64,000 nucleotides of DNA from UBA4285 sp050944355 (GCA_050944355.1 JBMNQX010000004.1:128393-192392); one strand, 5' to 3'; positions 23,604 through 33,337 are shown, numbered from the stretch's first letter. The notes: generated by a model from the sequence alone, not told the origin. A program made the numbers and translations.

Positions 23604-25181
23604 ATGATTAAAGACGGAAAGATTTGGCTGGGATCTTCCGCGGACGGCAGTCAGGCTCTGCTTCTGCCAAAGATGGCGAATCGCCATGGTCTTGTGGCCG
23701 GTGCGACGGGAACCGGCAAGACGGTGACGCTCAAGGTGCTCGCGGAATCATTTTCCAGGCTCGGAGTTCCGGTATTTATGGCCGATGTGAAGGGCGATGT
23801 GACCGGGATTATGGAACCGGGAACGGATACCCCGAAGACGACGGAGAGCCGGAAGGCATTCGGCCTTGACGAGGCAGGCTTTGCGTTCAGGGGCTGTCCG
23901 GTGACTATATGGGATCTTTTCGGAAAGACCGGCATTCCGCTGCGCACAACGATTTCTGACATGGGGCCGCTGCTGCTGTCGAGAATTCTCGGACTCAATG
24001 ATCTGCAGAGCGACATTCTGTCCATCGTATTTCACATCGCGGATGAGAACAATCTGCTTCTGATCGACACAAAGGATCTGAAGTCGATGCTGGGCTACGT
24101 GAAAGATCACGCGAAAGATTTTGAGGAGGAGTACGGGCGGATTTCATCAGCCTCCATCGGTGCGATCACTCGGGCCGTTGTCGCGCTGGAAATTGCGGGA
24201 GGAGATACATTCTTCGGCGAACCGGCGCTTGCCATCAGCGACTGGCTGACGCGGAATACGGACGGATATGGCATGGTAAATCTGCTGGACAGCCGCTCGC
24301 TCATCGGCAATCCGTCACTGTATTCCACATTTCTTCTCTGGCTCATCAGTGAACTCTTTGAGACTCTGCCTGAGGTCGGAGACTGCGATCTGCCCAAGAT
24401 GGTCTTCTTCTTTGATGAAGCTCATCTGCTGTTTCAGGATACTCCAAAGGTTCTGCAGGATAAAATCGAGCAGGTTGTCAAACTGATCCGCTCGAAAGGA
24501 GTCGGCATTTTCTTCTGCACGCAGAATCCCCGCGATATTCCGGACGGCATTCTGTCTCAGCTGTCGACGCGGATTGAACACGGACTGCATGCGTATACGC
24601 CGGCCGATCAGAAAGCTGTCAAAGCCGCCGCGGAGTCTTTCCGCGTAAATCCGGCATTTGACACGTATGAGACGATTCTTGCCCTCGGAACCGGCGAGGC
24701 GGTTGTCTCTCTTCCGGACGAGGACGGTGTTCCGGGCATGGCCCAGAAAGTTACTATACTTCCGCCGCAGTGTTCTATGAGTGCGGCGCCGGAGGGCGCC
24801 GCACTTCAGTGCGTCAAGTCAAGTCTGCTCTTCAGCAAGTATTCGCAGACTCAGGATCCGGAGTCTGCCTATGAGAAACTTGAGCAGCAGGAAGCGGAAG
24901 AAGCACGTCAGGCAGAAGCGACGGCGGCCGCTGCCGCTGAGGCAAAGGAACAGGCAAAGAAGACGGCGGCCGAGGAAAAAGCCAGAAAGAAAGAGGAAGA
25001 GTCAGAGGATCGCAAGAGAAAAAAGGCGATCGGACAGGTCGGAAGTACGCTTGCCGGAACGGTCGGCCGTGAAGTCGGCAAGAATATCGGTAAAAAGTTC
25101 GGATCGTTCGGCAGGACGCTGGGCGGAAACGTCGGCGCGAGCATCGGCCGCGGACTTCTGAATACGCTGCTGAAACGGTAA
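23604..25181 (+). CDS. HerA-like ATPase (DUF853)
   Basis: A 525-residue P-loop ATPase of the HerA/FtsK superclass. Walker A is GATGTGKT near residue 33 and Walker B is MVFFFDEAHLLFQD near 268. The sensor segment FFCTQNPRDIPDGILSQLSTRIEHGLHAYTP is typical of DUF853. Members are proposed to be DNA-translocating or helicase-like enzymes, but their cellular role is not established. The last 110 residues are an Ala/Glu/Lys-rich coiled coil followed by a Gly-rich amphipathic tail (VGREVGKNIGKKFGSFGRTL), which might bind membrane or self-associate. It lies 9 bases before the GTPase-NYN fusion gene. Confidence 0.85.
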   Translation: MIKDGKIWLGSSADGSQALLLPKMANRHGLVAGATGTGKTVTLKVLAESFSRLGVPVFMADVKGDVTGIMEPGTDTPKTTESRKAFGLDEAGFAFRGCPVTIWDLFGKTGIPLRTTISDMGPLLLSRILGLNDLQSDILSIVFHIADENNLLLIDTKDLKSMLGYVKDHAKDFEEEYGRISSASIGAITRAVVALEIAGGDTFFGEPALAISDWLTRNTDGYGMVNLLDSRSLIGNPSLYSTFLLWLISELFETLPEVGDCDLPKMVFFFDEAHLLFQDTPKVLQDKIEQVVKLIRSKGVGIFFCTQNPRDIPDGILSQLSTRIEHGLHAYTPADQKAVKAAAESFRVNPAFDTYETILALGTGEAVVSLPDEDGVPGMAQKVTILPPQCSMSAAPEGAALQCVKSSLLFSKYSQTQDPESAYEKLEQQEAEEARQAEATAAAAAEAKEQAKKTAAEEKARKKEEESEDRKRKKAIGQVGSTLAGTVGREVGKNIGKKFGSFGRTLGGNVGASIGRGLLNTLLKR

Positions 25182-25190
25182 TGAGAAAGA

Positions 25191-27854
25191 ATGGTTAAAA
25201 CAATCGTAATTGGCATGGTGGCCCACGTCGATGCCGGCAAAACAACACTTTCGGAGGCACTTCTGTACAAGACGGGAATGATCCGGAAAGCCGGCCGCGT
25301 GGACCACGGCGACACACACCTGGATCAGGACAGCACGGAGCGGGAGCGCGGGATCACAATTTTCGCCAAGAGCGCCCGTGTCCGCACGGATACTCTCGAC
25401 GCGGTTCTGCTGGATACGCCGGGACATGTGGATTTTTCAGGTGAAACCGAGCGGGCGCTGGCCGCCATGGATGCTGCTGTCCTGGTGGTCAGCGCCGCTG
25501 ACGGTATACAGGCACACACCCGGACGATCTGGAGACTGCTGAAAAGCTACCGCATTCCAACGTTTATATTCATCAATAAGACCGATCTTCCGAACGCGGA
25601 TTTCGATCGCGTTTACAGGCAGCTCGGAACAGTTTTTTCAAAAGACTGCATCGACATGCGTGGCGTTCGGGCGGACGGGAGCGGAAATCTGACGGGACTT
25701 TCGCAAAAGACGACCGAAGAACTGTCGCTCACGGGAGAAGATATTCTGAATGTTTATCTTGACGGTGGGGCGATTCCGGCGGAACTTGCGGCAAAAGCGG
25801 CGTCCAAGAGACGTTTCTTCCCCGTTTTTGCGGGCAGTGCGCTTCACATGGACGGCGTGGACGATCTTATACGAGGCCTGGAACTTTTCACGGTGCCGCG
25901 CCGATATCCGGATGAATTCGGCGCGTGTGCCGTCAAAATCGGACGCGACGCGGCGGGACACAGGCTCACATTCTTAAAGATAACAGGCGGCGTGCTGAAA
26001 GCGCGCCAGATGGTGGAATACGAGAGCGAAAACGGCGAAGAGTCAAAAGAAAAAATCGATCAGATCCGCCTGTATTCCGGCGAGAGTTTTGAGCAGCTGC
26101 CTGAGGCTTCTGCCGGACAGTATGTGGCGGTGACGGGACTCAGCGCTCTTGCGGCCGGCCAGGGAATCGGCGCGGATCCCGGAGTGCGCCCGCCGGAGCT
26201 GTCTCCGGTGATGAGCTTCCGGGTTATTCCTTCGGAGGGGACAGATCCGTTTGTCCTGTATCAGAAGCTGAAAGAAATCGAGGAAGAGGATCCGCTCCTT
26301 GGATTTTCCTGGAATGAGCGGAACAAAGAAATTCATGTCCGCCTGATGGGACATGTTCAGGCTGAAGTCCTGAAGACAAAGGCCAAAGAACGGTTTGACG
26401 AGGATATTTCTTTCGGCCCGGGCACCGTCGTGTATCGGGAGACGATAGCAGAGCCCGTCGAGGGCATCGGGCATTTTGAACCGCTGCGCCACTACGCCGA
26501 GGTTCACGTGCTGCTCTCGCCTGCGCCCCGCGGGAGCGGCGTGACAGTCGACAGCATTTGTCCGGCCGACGTCCTCCCGATCCGCTGGCAGAAAATGATT
26601 CTCAACAGTCTCAGACAGAAATGCGCGCCGGGCCGGGGCTTTCGCGGTGTTCTGACCGGTTCGCTTCTGACAGATGTCCGGATTACTCTGCTCACAGGGC
26701 GGGCGAGCGTCAAACACACGAGCGGCGGCGATTTCCGCGAGGCCGCGTGCCGCGCCGTGCGCCAGGGCCTGATGAGCACGACCTGTACCCTGCTGGAACC
26801 CTATGAGGCTTTTACGGCAGATTTTCCGCAGCAGGCCGTCGGCCGCGTGATGACGGATCTCGATAAAATGGGCATTCACTGTGATGCCCCGCAGATCATG
26901 GAAACGGGCGGCGAAATGCGCGCTGTTCTGACAGGGCGCGCGCCGGCCTCGATACTCGACGGGTATGCCCAGCAGCTGCGCGCCGTGACGAAAGGCAAAG
27001 GAGAAATCCGGCTCGAATATGACGGATATGACGTCTGCCACAATCCGGACGAGGTGACAGCGGAGACAGGATATGACCCGGAAAGCGATCTGAGAAATCC
27101 GACAGGATCCGTATTCTGCGCAAACGGCGCCGGCTATCCGGTGCCCTGGAACGAAGTTCCGTATTATATGCATGTGGAGCGCGCATGGAATCCGGCGGCA
27201 GAAGAGATGGCCGGGGACGTGGAAATACAGCCGCCTCAAACAGGCAGCGGAACGAATCCTCAGGCACCTGTTTCTGACAGGGAACGGCGCGCGAGAGAAC
27301 AGCGGGAGGAAAAAAAGGAAGAGGCTGATCTCAACGAGATTATGGCCGAGATGGACCGGCGTGAACACGGAAAAGGCGGTGTAAAAGGCTGGGGCCATAC
27401 AGTCGTCCGCACGTACGGAAAAGCCGGTCATGCGGGGCATTCCGATGAACGGCCGAAAATGTATCTGATAGACGGCTACAATCTGCTGTACAAAATGCCG
27501 GAACTTGAGGAACTGCGCGAAGTCAATCTGAACGCGGCAGCCGAGAAACTCTGCAGTATGCTGTCAGCCTGGCAGGGCTGGGCCGGCTGCCGGGTTGCTG
27601 TTGTTTTTGACGCCTACAAGAAAAAAGAAAGTCAGGGGAGCCAGACATCTGACGGAGAACTGGAAATTATCTACACGAGAACAGACGAGCCGGCAGACGC
27701 GTTCATCGAAAAATATGTTCACGACGCGTCGTCCCGCTACCGGATCACAGTCGTGACGGATGACAATCTTGTGCGTCTGACTTGCCTGAAATTCGGTGCA
27801 ATTCCCCAGACCGACGACAGCTTTTTGGAAGATATGGCAAGACGGGGACTCTGA
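25191..27854 (+). CDS. TetM-like ribosomal GTPase fused to a YacP/Rae1-type NYN nuclease domain
   Basis: An 887-residue two-part protein. Residues 1 to about 640 form an EF-G-like GTPase of the TetM/TetO class. G1 is AHVDAGKTT, G2 is RERGITI, G3 is DTPGHVDF and G4 is NKTD. Domains II-V follow (domain IV includes PLRHYAEVHVLLSPAPRGSGV, domain V ends near EIRLEYDGYDV). After a charged linker (about 680-755), residues 757-887 are a NYN domain of the YacP/Rae1 family: LIDGYNLLYK (Asp761), VVFDAYKKK (Asp807), ADAFIEKYV (Asp836) and VVTDDNLVRL (Asp857 and Asp858). Rae1 cuts mRNA in the ribosomal A site of Bacillus subtilis. TetM-type factors act at the same site, so the fusion suggests ribosome-directed RNA cleavage. 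It looks like a chromosomal paralogue, not an acquired tetracycline-resistance gene. Confidence 0.88.
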   Translation: MVKTIVIGMVAHVDAGKTTLSEALLYKTGMIRKAGRVDHGDTHLDQDSTERERGITIFAKSARVRTDTLDAVLLDTPGHVDFSGETERALAAMDAAVLVVSAADGIQAHTRTIWRLLKSYRIPTFIFINKTDLPNADFDRVYRQLGTVFSKDCIDMRGVRADGSGNLTGLSQKTTEELSLTGEDILNVYLDGGAIPAELAAKAASKRRFFPVFAGSALHMDGVDDLIRGLELFTVPRRYPDEFGACAVKIGRDAAGHRLTFLKITGGVLKARQMVEYESENGEESKEKIDQIRLYSGESFEQLPEASAGQYVAVTGLSALAAGQGIGADPGVRPPELSPVMSFRVIPSEGTDPFVLYQKLKEIEEEDPLLGFSWNERNKEIHVRLMGHVQAEVLKTKAKERFDEDISFGPGTVVYRETIAEPVEGIGHFEPLRHYAEVHVLLSPAPRGSGVTVDSICPADVLPIRWQKMILNSLRQKCAPGRGFRGVLTGSLLTDVRITLLTGRASVKHTSGGDFREAACRAVRQGLMSTTCTLLEPYEAFTADFPQQAVGRVMTDLDKMGIHCDAPQIMETGGEMRAVLTGRAPASILDGYAQQLRAVTKGKGEIRLEYDGYDVCHNPDEVTAETGYDPESDLRNPTGSVFCANGAGYPVPWNEVPYYMHVERAWNPAAEEMAGDVEIQPPQTGSGTNPQAPVSDRERRAREQREEKKEEADLNEIMAEMDRREHGKGGVKGWGHTVVRTYGKAGHAGHSDERPKMYLIDGYNLLYKMPELEELREVNLNAAAEKLCSMLSAWQGWAGCRVAVVFDAYKKKESQGSQTSDGELEIIYTRTDEPADAFIEKYVHDASSRYRITVVTDDNLVRLTCLKFGAIPQTDDSFLEDMARRGL

Positions 27855-27957
27855 AAAGTGGTCTGAAAGTCTGTGAATTCGCCATGTATTGATAAAAAAA
27901 CGTCAGTCTTGGTGAAAATGGTGTATAACTTTACAAGGAAAGGTAGGTCTTGCTGGT

Positions 27958-28398
27958 ATGACACTTGAAACACTTCAGAAAGACATGATTGCCGCCATGA
28001 AGGCACATGACAAGGAGCGCAAGCTTGCGATTTCTTCTCTTGTGTCCGCTGTCAAGAAGGCAGGCATTGATGCGGGACAGAGGGAGAACATTCCGGAGGA
28101 AATCGTCGACAAGGCGATTCTCAGGGAACTGAATGCTGTGAAGGAAGAAATTGATACCTGCCCGCCGTCGAGAACAGATCTGAAGGAGCAGTATACGTTC
28201 CGTTACAAGGTGATCGAAGAGTACGCGCCGAAGATGATGAGTGAGGATGAAATCCGTGAGGTGATCACGACGCAGTACGCGGATCTGATTGCGACGGGAA
28301 ACAAAGGGACGATTATGAAGACGCTTATGCCGGTATTCAAGGGCAAGGCGGAAGGCAAGACCGTCAGCAGGGTCGTAGCCGGACTTCTGAAAAAATAA
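27958..28398 (+). CDS. yqeY: GatB/YqeY-domain protein
   Basis: A 146-residue protein matching YqeY throughout (DMIAAMKAHDKERKLAISSLVSAVKKAGID, the YKVIEEYAPKMMSEDEIREVI segment and the final FKGKAEGKTVSRVVAGLLKK). YqeY resembles the tRNA-binding tail domain of GatB, but its function is unknown. It follows the GTPase-NYN gene by 103 bases and precedes the ech operon by 57. The 103-base gap has no clear terminator or strong promoter. Confidence 0.92.
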   Translation: MTLETLQKDMIAAMKAHDKERKLAISSLVSAVKKAGIDAGQRENIPEEIVDKAILRELNAVKEEIDTCPPSRTDLKEQYTFRYKVIEEYAPKMMSEDEIREVITTQYADLIATGNKGTIMKTLMPVFKGKAEGKTVSRVVAGLLKK

Positions 28399-28455
28399 AT
28401 CATACAGCACAGCCGGATGCGAAGAAAGCTCCGGGAAAGAGAGGAAAAGGGAAAG

Positions 28456-30375
28456 ATGCCGGTAACAGTATTCTTGATTTTGTTTCCGCTCATCTGGGCA
28501 TTCGTGATCTTTGCGATCAGGGACAACAAGGTGCGCGGAATTGCTGCCTACATCGGTTCTGGAACCATCATTGCCGCCGTCGGAGTTCTGTTTGCCCAGT
28601 GGGTGGCCAATGGCCGGGTTCCGCTGAAAATGTTTTATGACACGGAGACAGCCGACCATTTTATTCTGGCTGCCGAATTTGTACTGATGCTTGTTGTGAC
28701 GTATCTGTGCTTCAAGTATCACAAGTACTGGATCAGCATTCTGTCAATCGTGCCGACGCTCATGCTCGCGTATTTTGAGCTGGAAGGTCCGGAGCTTCGC
28801 AGGATTCCGCACATCTATATCGATCATCTGTCGATGCTTATGTGCCTGATCGTCGGTATCATCGGCGGCATGATTGTCGTCTACGCGGTCGGCTACATGG
28901 ACGGCTACGCCCATCATCATCCGGAATTCCAGGACCGCCGGAATTATTTTCTCGGCCTTCTGTTCCTGTTTCTCAGTGCGATGTTCGGATTTGTCATGTC
29001 GGAATCTCTGCTGTGGATCGATCTGTTCTGGGAGACGACCAGCGTATGCTCATTCCTGCTGATCGGCTACACGAGAACAGATGAGGCAATTCATAATTCG
29101 TTCCGCGCGCTGTGGATGAACCTGGCAGGCGGTGTCGCCCTGGCCATCGGCATCATCTATTTCGGCTATCACGCACAGACGGTTTCGTTCCATTCGCTCA
29201 TCAGTCTTTCCGTAGATCTCAACAGAGCGTACTGTGTGCTTCCGATCGCGCTGATCGCTTTCGCAGCACTGACCAAAGCCGCTCAGTATCCGTTCTCCAC
29301 ATGGCTCATCGGCGCCATGGTGGCTCCGACCCCGTCGAGCGCACTGCTTCACTCGGCCACGATGGTCAAGGCCGGAATCTATGTGCTCCTCCGTCTGGCA
29401 CCGGCCATGGCCGGCACGCTTACGGGCAGCATGGTCACTTTCATCGGCGGTTTCACGTTCTTCGTCGCTTCGATCATTGCGATCGGCCAGAGCGACGGCA
29501 AGCGTGTTCTTGCTTTCTCGACGATCAGCAACCTGGGACTGATGGTTGCCTGCGCCGGTGTGGGCGCGCCGGAAACCGTGTGGGCCGGCGTTCTTCTGAT
29601 GATTTTCCACGCGGTATCCAAGTCCCTTCTCTTTCAGGATGTCGGTGCCACGGAAAATGCGATCGGGAGCCGCGATATCGAGGATATGCACGGACTTCTG
29701 TATCGTCTGCCGAAACTTGCCACATTCATGTTCATCGGAATTGCCGGCATGTTCCTGGCCCCGTTCGGCATGCTGATTTCAAAGTGGTCAGCTCTGCGCG
29801 CGGCTGTTGACGAATCCAATATCATTCTGGTTCTCTTCATCGTGTTCGGTTCTGCCACCACGTCGTTCTACTGGACAAAGTGGATGGGCAAGCTGATTTC
29901 CAGGAGCCACGAGACCGGCGAGAGGCTGAAGGATATCACCAAGAAAAATGAGGTTGTTTCACTGACCGTCCATGCGGTTCTGATGATTCTGCTCTGCATC
30001 CTGGTTCCGTTTATCTCGAAAGTCTATGTCGATCCGCTGCTGATCGAGATGTTCGGAGAGTATGAAGATGTGCTCCCGATGGGCGTTCTGTACACCATGA
30101 TCGTCATAATCGCATTTGTCTTCCTCGTACCGATTTTCAGCTACTTCATCGGGCGCAAGATGCGTGCGAACGTAAAGCTCACGTATATGAGCGGCATCAA
30201 TACCGGAGACAATACCCAGTTCGTAGGTTCGTTTGGTGAGCCGAAGAGACTGTGGCTGTCGAATTATTATTTCCGTTCTTTCATTCACCCGCATCAGCTG
30301 CGAGTCTTCAGCCAGATTCTGACGACTGCGGTTCTCCTGGTGATGATGAGCATGATTATAGGAGGCGCACTCTGA
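28456..30375 (+). CDS. echA: Ech hydrogenase subunit A (NuoL/MrpA-like ion-translocating subunit)
   Basis: A 639-residue membrane protein with about 16 helices, related to the antiporter-like NuoL/MrpA subunits. Family segments are LWIDLFWETTSVCSFLLIGYTR, KAAQYPFSTWLIGAMVAPTPSSALLHSATMVKAG and VACAGVGAPETVWAGVLLMIFHAVSKSLLF, with the conserved lysine and histidine residues of the ion channel. I chose the ATG at 28456 behind GGGAAAG, although the frame is open to 28417. It is the first of six co-directional genes whose order matches Ech hydrogenases (A to F). Its stop overlaps the echB ATG. Confidence 0.93.
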   Translation: MPVTVFLILFPLIWAFVIFAIRDNKVRGIAAYIGSGTIIAAVGVLFAQWVANGRVPLKMFYDTETADHFILAAEFVLMLVVTYLCFKYHKYWISILSIVPTLMLAYFELEGPELRRIPHIYIDHLSMLMCLIVGIIGGMIVVYAVGYMDGYAHHHPEFQDRRNYFLGLLFLFLSAMFGFVMSESLLWIDLFWETTSVCSFLLIGYTRTDEAIHNSFRALWMNLAGGVALAIGIIYFGYHAQTVSFHSLISLSVDLNRAYCVLPIALIAFAALTKAAQYPFSTWLIGAMVAPTPSSALLHSATMVKAGIYVLLRLAPAMAGTLTGSMVTFIGGFTFFVASIIAIGQSDGKRVLAFSTISNLGLMVACAGVGAPETVWAGVLLMIFHAVSKSLLFQDVGATENAIGSRDIEDMHGLLYRLPKLATFMFIGIAGMFLAPFGMLISKWSALRAAVDESNIILVLFIVFGSATTSFYWTKWMGKLISRSHETGERLKDITKKNEVVSLTVHAVLMILLCILVPFISKVYVDPLLIEMFGEYEDVLPMGVLYTMIVIIAFVFLVPIFSYFIGRKMRANVKLTYMSGINTGDNTQFVGSFGEPKRLWLSNYYFRSFIHPHQLRVFSQILTTAVLLVMMSMIIGGAL

Positions 30376-31250
30376 TGAACCCGACAATTTATTATGTAAT
30401 CGGAGCTGTTGCTTATATCGTCGGTGCTCCTTTTCTGGGATGTCTGATGGACGGCGTCGAGAGAAAACTTTCGGCGAGAATGCAGGGAAGAATAGGGCCG
30501 CCGATTCTGCAGCCGTGGTATGATTTTGTAAAGCTTCTGAACAAGCAGGTCGTGACCGTTGACCGGGCGCAGTTCTTTATCCTGCTGTCGTATCTGGTCC
30601 TGATGGTCATGTCCGGAGCCATGTTTTTCTCCGGCAATGATCTTCTGATGACGTTCTTCGTGTTGTCTACGACCGGTACGTTTCTGTATTTTGCGGCCAT
30701 TGTGCCCTCGAGCCCTTATTCCTCGATGGCAGCGAGCCGTGAACTGATTCAGGAAGTGTGCTATGAGCCGGCCGTGCTTCTGCTCTCCGTGGGCTTCTAT
30801 CTTGCGACGGGGACATTTGACGCGAGAGCCGTATTTGCACAGGACACAAGCCTGATCGTGATGATGCCCGGTTTCCTCGCGGCATATCTTTTCGCGATGA
30901 TCATCAAACTGAGACTTTCTCCGTTCGATGTATCCACGTCGCATCACGCGCATCAGGAGCTGGTTCAGGGTGTCACGACCGAGATGGGCGCCAGAAACCT
31001 GGCGATTTTCAAGATGGCCGAGTGGTACGAGATGGTATTCCTCTACGGTGTCGTGGCGGTATTCATTCTGAACAGCTCACCGTTCAGCATTCTGGCGGCA
31101 ATTCTGGTCGATCTGGTCATTTTCTTCTGCTTCGTCCTGATTGACAACACCAATGCCCGTGTGAAATGGGAGAACATGCTCGCTCTGAGCTGGACAGTCA
31201 CAGGACTGTGCTCCGGAGTGAATCTGCTGATCCTGATGATGATTCGCTGA
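30375..31250 (+). CDS. echB: Ech hydrogenase subunit B (NuoH-like)
   Basis: A 291-residue membrane subunit related to NuoH, with about eight helices. It joins the membrane arm to the hydrogenase module. Typical marks are GVERKLSARMQGRIGPP near the N-terminus, SSPYSSMAASRELIQEVCYEPAVLL and the charged loop LRLSPFDVSTSHHAHQELVQGV. The ATG at 30375 overlaps the echA stop by one base (TGATG), so the shorter form is preferred to an upstream in-frame start. Confidence 0.95.
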   Translation: MNPTIYYVIGAVAYIVGAPFLGCLMDGVERKLSARMQGRIGPPILQPWYDFVKLLNKQVVTVDRAQFFILLSYLVLMVMSGAMFFSGNDLLMTFFVLSTTGTFLYFAAIVPSSPYSSMAASRELIQEVCYEPAVLLLSVGFYLATGTFDARAVFAQDTSLIVMMPGFLAAYLFAMIIKLRLSPFDVSTSHHAHQELVQGVTTEMGARNLAIFKMAEWYEMVFLYGVVAVFILNSSPFSILAAILVDLVIFFCFVLIDNTNARVKWENMLALSWTVTGLCSGVNLLILMMIR

Positions 31251-31267
31251 CTGATAAGGGGTTATAG

Positions 31268-31798
31268 ATGGGAAAAGTTAAAAAATCACCGTGGCTGCTC
31301 CATTATGACGGCTCCAGCTGCAACGGCTGTGATATTGAAGTACTTGCGACGCTGACGCCGGTATATGATGCTGAGCGTTTTGGCGTCGTCAACACAGGCG
31401 ATCCGCTTCAGGCGGATATTCTCCTGATTACCGGGGGAATCAACCAGCAGAACGCTCCGGTTGTAAAACAGCTCTACGATCAGATGCCCAGGCCGAAGGT
31501 TGTCGTGGCTGTCGGCACCTGCGCCTGCTCGGGCGGCGTATTCCGCGAATGCTACAACATGCTGGGCGGCGCGGACTCAACGGTTCCGGTGGACATCTAT
31601 GTCCCCGGCTGCGCGGCGCGCCCGGAATCCATCATGGACGGAATCATGAAGGCAGTCGAACTCTTCCAGAAGCGCTCGGACGAGCATGACAAATACGAGA
31701 AAGAGCACAGGGGAGAGGCCCGGCCTGTTGATCCGAGTATCAGAACGGCGCACGACAGAGCCAAAATGAACAAGATGGAGGATACGGCAAATGCCTGA
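31268..31798 (+). CDS. echC: Ech hydrogenase small subunit C (NuoB-like)
   Basis: A 176-residue iron-sulfur small subunit. The four cysteines of the proximal [4Fe-4S] cluster are present: two in SSCNGCDIE, one in VGTCACSGG and one in VPGCAARPE. It passes electrons from the ferredoxin-like subunit to the NiFe site. The charged C-terminal 35 residues are longer than the core fold needs. Its end overlaps echD by 8 bases. Confidence 0.95.
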   Translation: MGKVKKSPWLLHYDGSSCNGCDIEVLATLTPVYDAERFGVVNTGDPLQADILLITGGINQQNAPVVKQLYDQMPRPKVVVAVGTCACSGGVFRECYNMLGGADSTVPVDIYVPGCAARPESIMDGIMKAVELFQKRSDEHDKYEKEHRGEARPVDPSIRTAHDRAKMNKMEDTANA

Positions 31799-32255
31799 AG
31801 AAACGAATGAAAAGAAATCAGTCAGGCCGATCGGCGAGAATGTCATCGTCCCGATCAAAGCCGATGAATTGATTGAAAAAGCTCTTGAGATGAAGAAACA
31901 GGGGCGCCGCCTTTCACAGGCGCACTGCAGCTGGTACGACAATCAGTATGAGGTGAGCTATTCTTTCGCCGATGACGAGACGCTCGCCTATACGACACTG
32001 CGTTTCACGGCGCCGCGCACGGCCGTGATTTCCAGCATTTCGGAAATTTATCCGTATGCGGCCTTTTATGAAAATGAAATGTCCGAACTGTTCGGCCTGA
32101 ATATCCGCTTTATGAATCTGGATTATCACAACAAGCTCTACCGCATCAAGACAAAGGCGCCGTTCCTCCCCGAGGATCAGCGCGATATTGCCCCGCAGCA
32201 GGAAGAGACAGCAAAACAGGAAAAACCGGCGGAAAACAAGGAGGATGCCAACTGA
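31791..32255 (+). CDS. echD: Ech hydrogenase subunit D (NuoC-like)
   Basis: A 154-residue soluble subunit related to NuoC, with the ISSISEIYPYAAFYENEMSELFGLNI segment that corresponds to the NuoC core and LYRIKTKAPF after it. The tail is rich in Gln, Glu and Lys. It packs against the large subunit. It overlaps echC at its start and echE at its stop. Confidence 0.92.
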   Translation: MPEETNEKKSVRPIGENVIVPIKADELIEKALEMKKQGRRLSQAHCSWYDNQYEVSYSFADDETLAYTTLRFTAPRTAVISSISEIYPYAAFYENEMSELFGLNIRFMNLDYHNKLYRIKTKAPFLPEDQRDIAPQQEETAKQEKPAENKEDAN

Positions 32256-33337
32256 TGGGAAAGAGAAGTGTTATTCCATTTGGACCGCAGCATCCGGTAC
32301 TGCCGGAGCCGATTCATCTGGATCTTGTCGTCGAAGATGAGAGAGTTGTCGAGGCAATTCCGAATATCGGTTTTATTCACAGAGGACTCGAAGGACTTGC
32401 GCCGGACCGCGACTTCCAGAAGTATCTGTACGTGGTGGAGAGAACCTGCGGAATCTGCTCGTTCGGCCATGGCCTCGGATATGTCGAGTCTGTAGAGGGC
32501 ATTATGAATGTCGAGGTTCCGGAGAAAGCCAAGTTTCTCCGCGTGATCTGGGCAGAGCTGGCCCGCATGACGAGTCATCTGATGTGGCTCGGCTTTACAG
32601 CCGACGCGTTTGGCTTTGAATCGCTTTTTTATCAGTCCTGGAGAATCCGCGAGAAAGTCCTCGATCTGATGGAAATGACGACCGGCGGCCGTCTGATTTA
32701 TTCGGTTCTGAAGGTCGGCGGCGTCCTCAAGGATATCTCGCCGGAGAGTGAGAAGAAGATTCTCGATGATCTGAATGACATTGAAAAAGAGACGAGGGAA
32801 ATGTCGAAGACATTCCTCGACGATTATTCCGTCCAGACCCGTCTGAAGGGGGTCGGTGTTCTCACGAAACAGCAGGCTCACGATGTCGGCGCCTGCGGAC
32901 CGATGGCAAGAGCCAGCGGCATCGCGTGCGATATGCGCATGCGCGGCTATGAGGCGTATCCGCAGCTGGACTTTGAACCGGTTGTCGCACAGGACGGCGA
33001 CAGCTACGCGAGATGTGAAGTCCGCATCAATGAAATTTTCGCGTCGATCAATCTCATCCGCGAGGCCTTTGCGCGCATGCCGAAGGAAGGCGACCTTGCG
33101 GCCACGGTAAAGGGCAATCCGAATGGCGAGTATTTCGCAAGAATCGAACAGCCGAGAGGCGAGGCGATTTTCTACACGGAAGGCCACGGAAAGCCGAATC
33201 TGGACCGCTTCCGTCTGCGCACACCTACATTTGCCAACCTTCAGGCCCTCTGTGAGACTCTGAAAGGCGCTGAGTATGCGGACGTGCCGATTCTGATTCT
33301 TACGATTGATCCGTGCATCTCCTGCACAGAGCGGTAA
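32255..33337 (+). CDS. echE: Ech hydrogenase catalytic large subunit E
   Basis: A 360-residue NiFe-binding large subunit. Both CxxC pairs that hold the NiFe site are present: Cys65 and Cys68 in RTCGICSFGHG, and Cys354 and Cys357 in DPCISCTER at the extreme C-terminus. This marks a true hydrogenase and not a complex I NuoD, which lacks them. The protein ends three residues after the last cysteine, so there is no cleavable C-terminal extension, and no maturation protease gene is seen nearby. It should reduce protons with electrons from ferredoxin. Confidence 0.96.
   Translation: MGKRSVIPFGPQHPVLPEPIHLDLVVEDERVVEAIPNIGFIHRGLEGLAPDRDFQKYLYVVERTCGICSFGHGLGYVESVEGIMNVEVPEKAKFLRVIWAELARMTSHLMWLGFTADAFGFESLFYQSWRIREKVLDLMEMTTGGRLIYSVLKVGGVLKDISPESEKKILDDLNDIEKETREMSKTFLDDYSVQTRLKGVGVLTKQQAHDVGACGPMARASGIACDMRMRGYEAYPQLDFEPVVAQDGDSYARCEVRINEIFASINLIREAFARMPKEGDLAATVKGNPNGEYFARIEQPRGEAIFYTEGHGKPNLDRFRLRTPTFANLQALCETLKGAEYADVPILILTIDPCISCTER

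Noticed and set aside
25191..27120. An acquired tetracycline resistance gene
   Set aside because: The TetM-like part sits in a housekeeping gene array with no mobile element, and its C-terminal region differs from the resistance proteins. It is better seen as a chromosomal paralogue.
26043..27440. A 465-codon open frame opposite the GTPase-NYN gene
   Set aside because: The protein is rich in Arg, His and Cys without domains. GC-leaning third positions of the true gene explain it.
32255..33337. A complex I NuoD instead of a hydrogenase subunit
   Set aside because: Both terminal CxxC pairs that hold the NiFe site are present, which NuoD lacks, and hypCDE follow.
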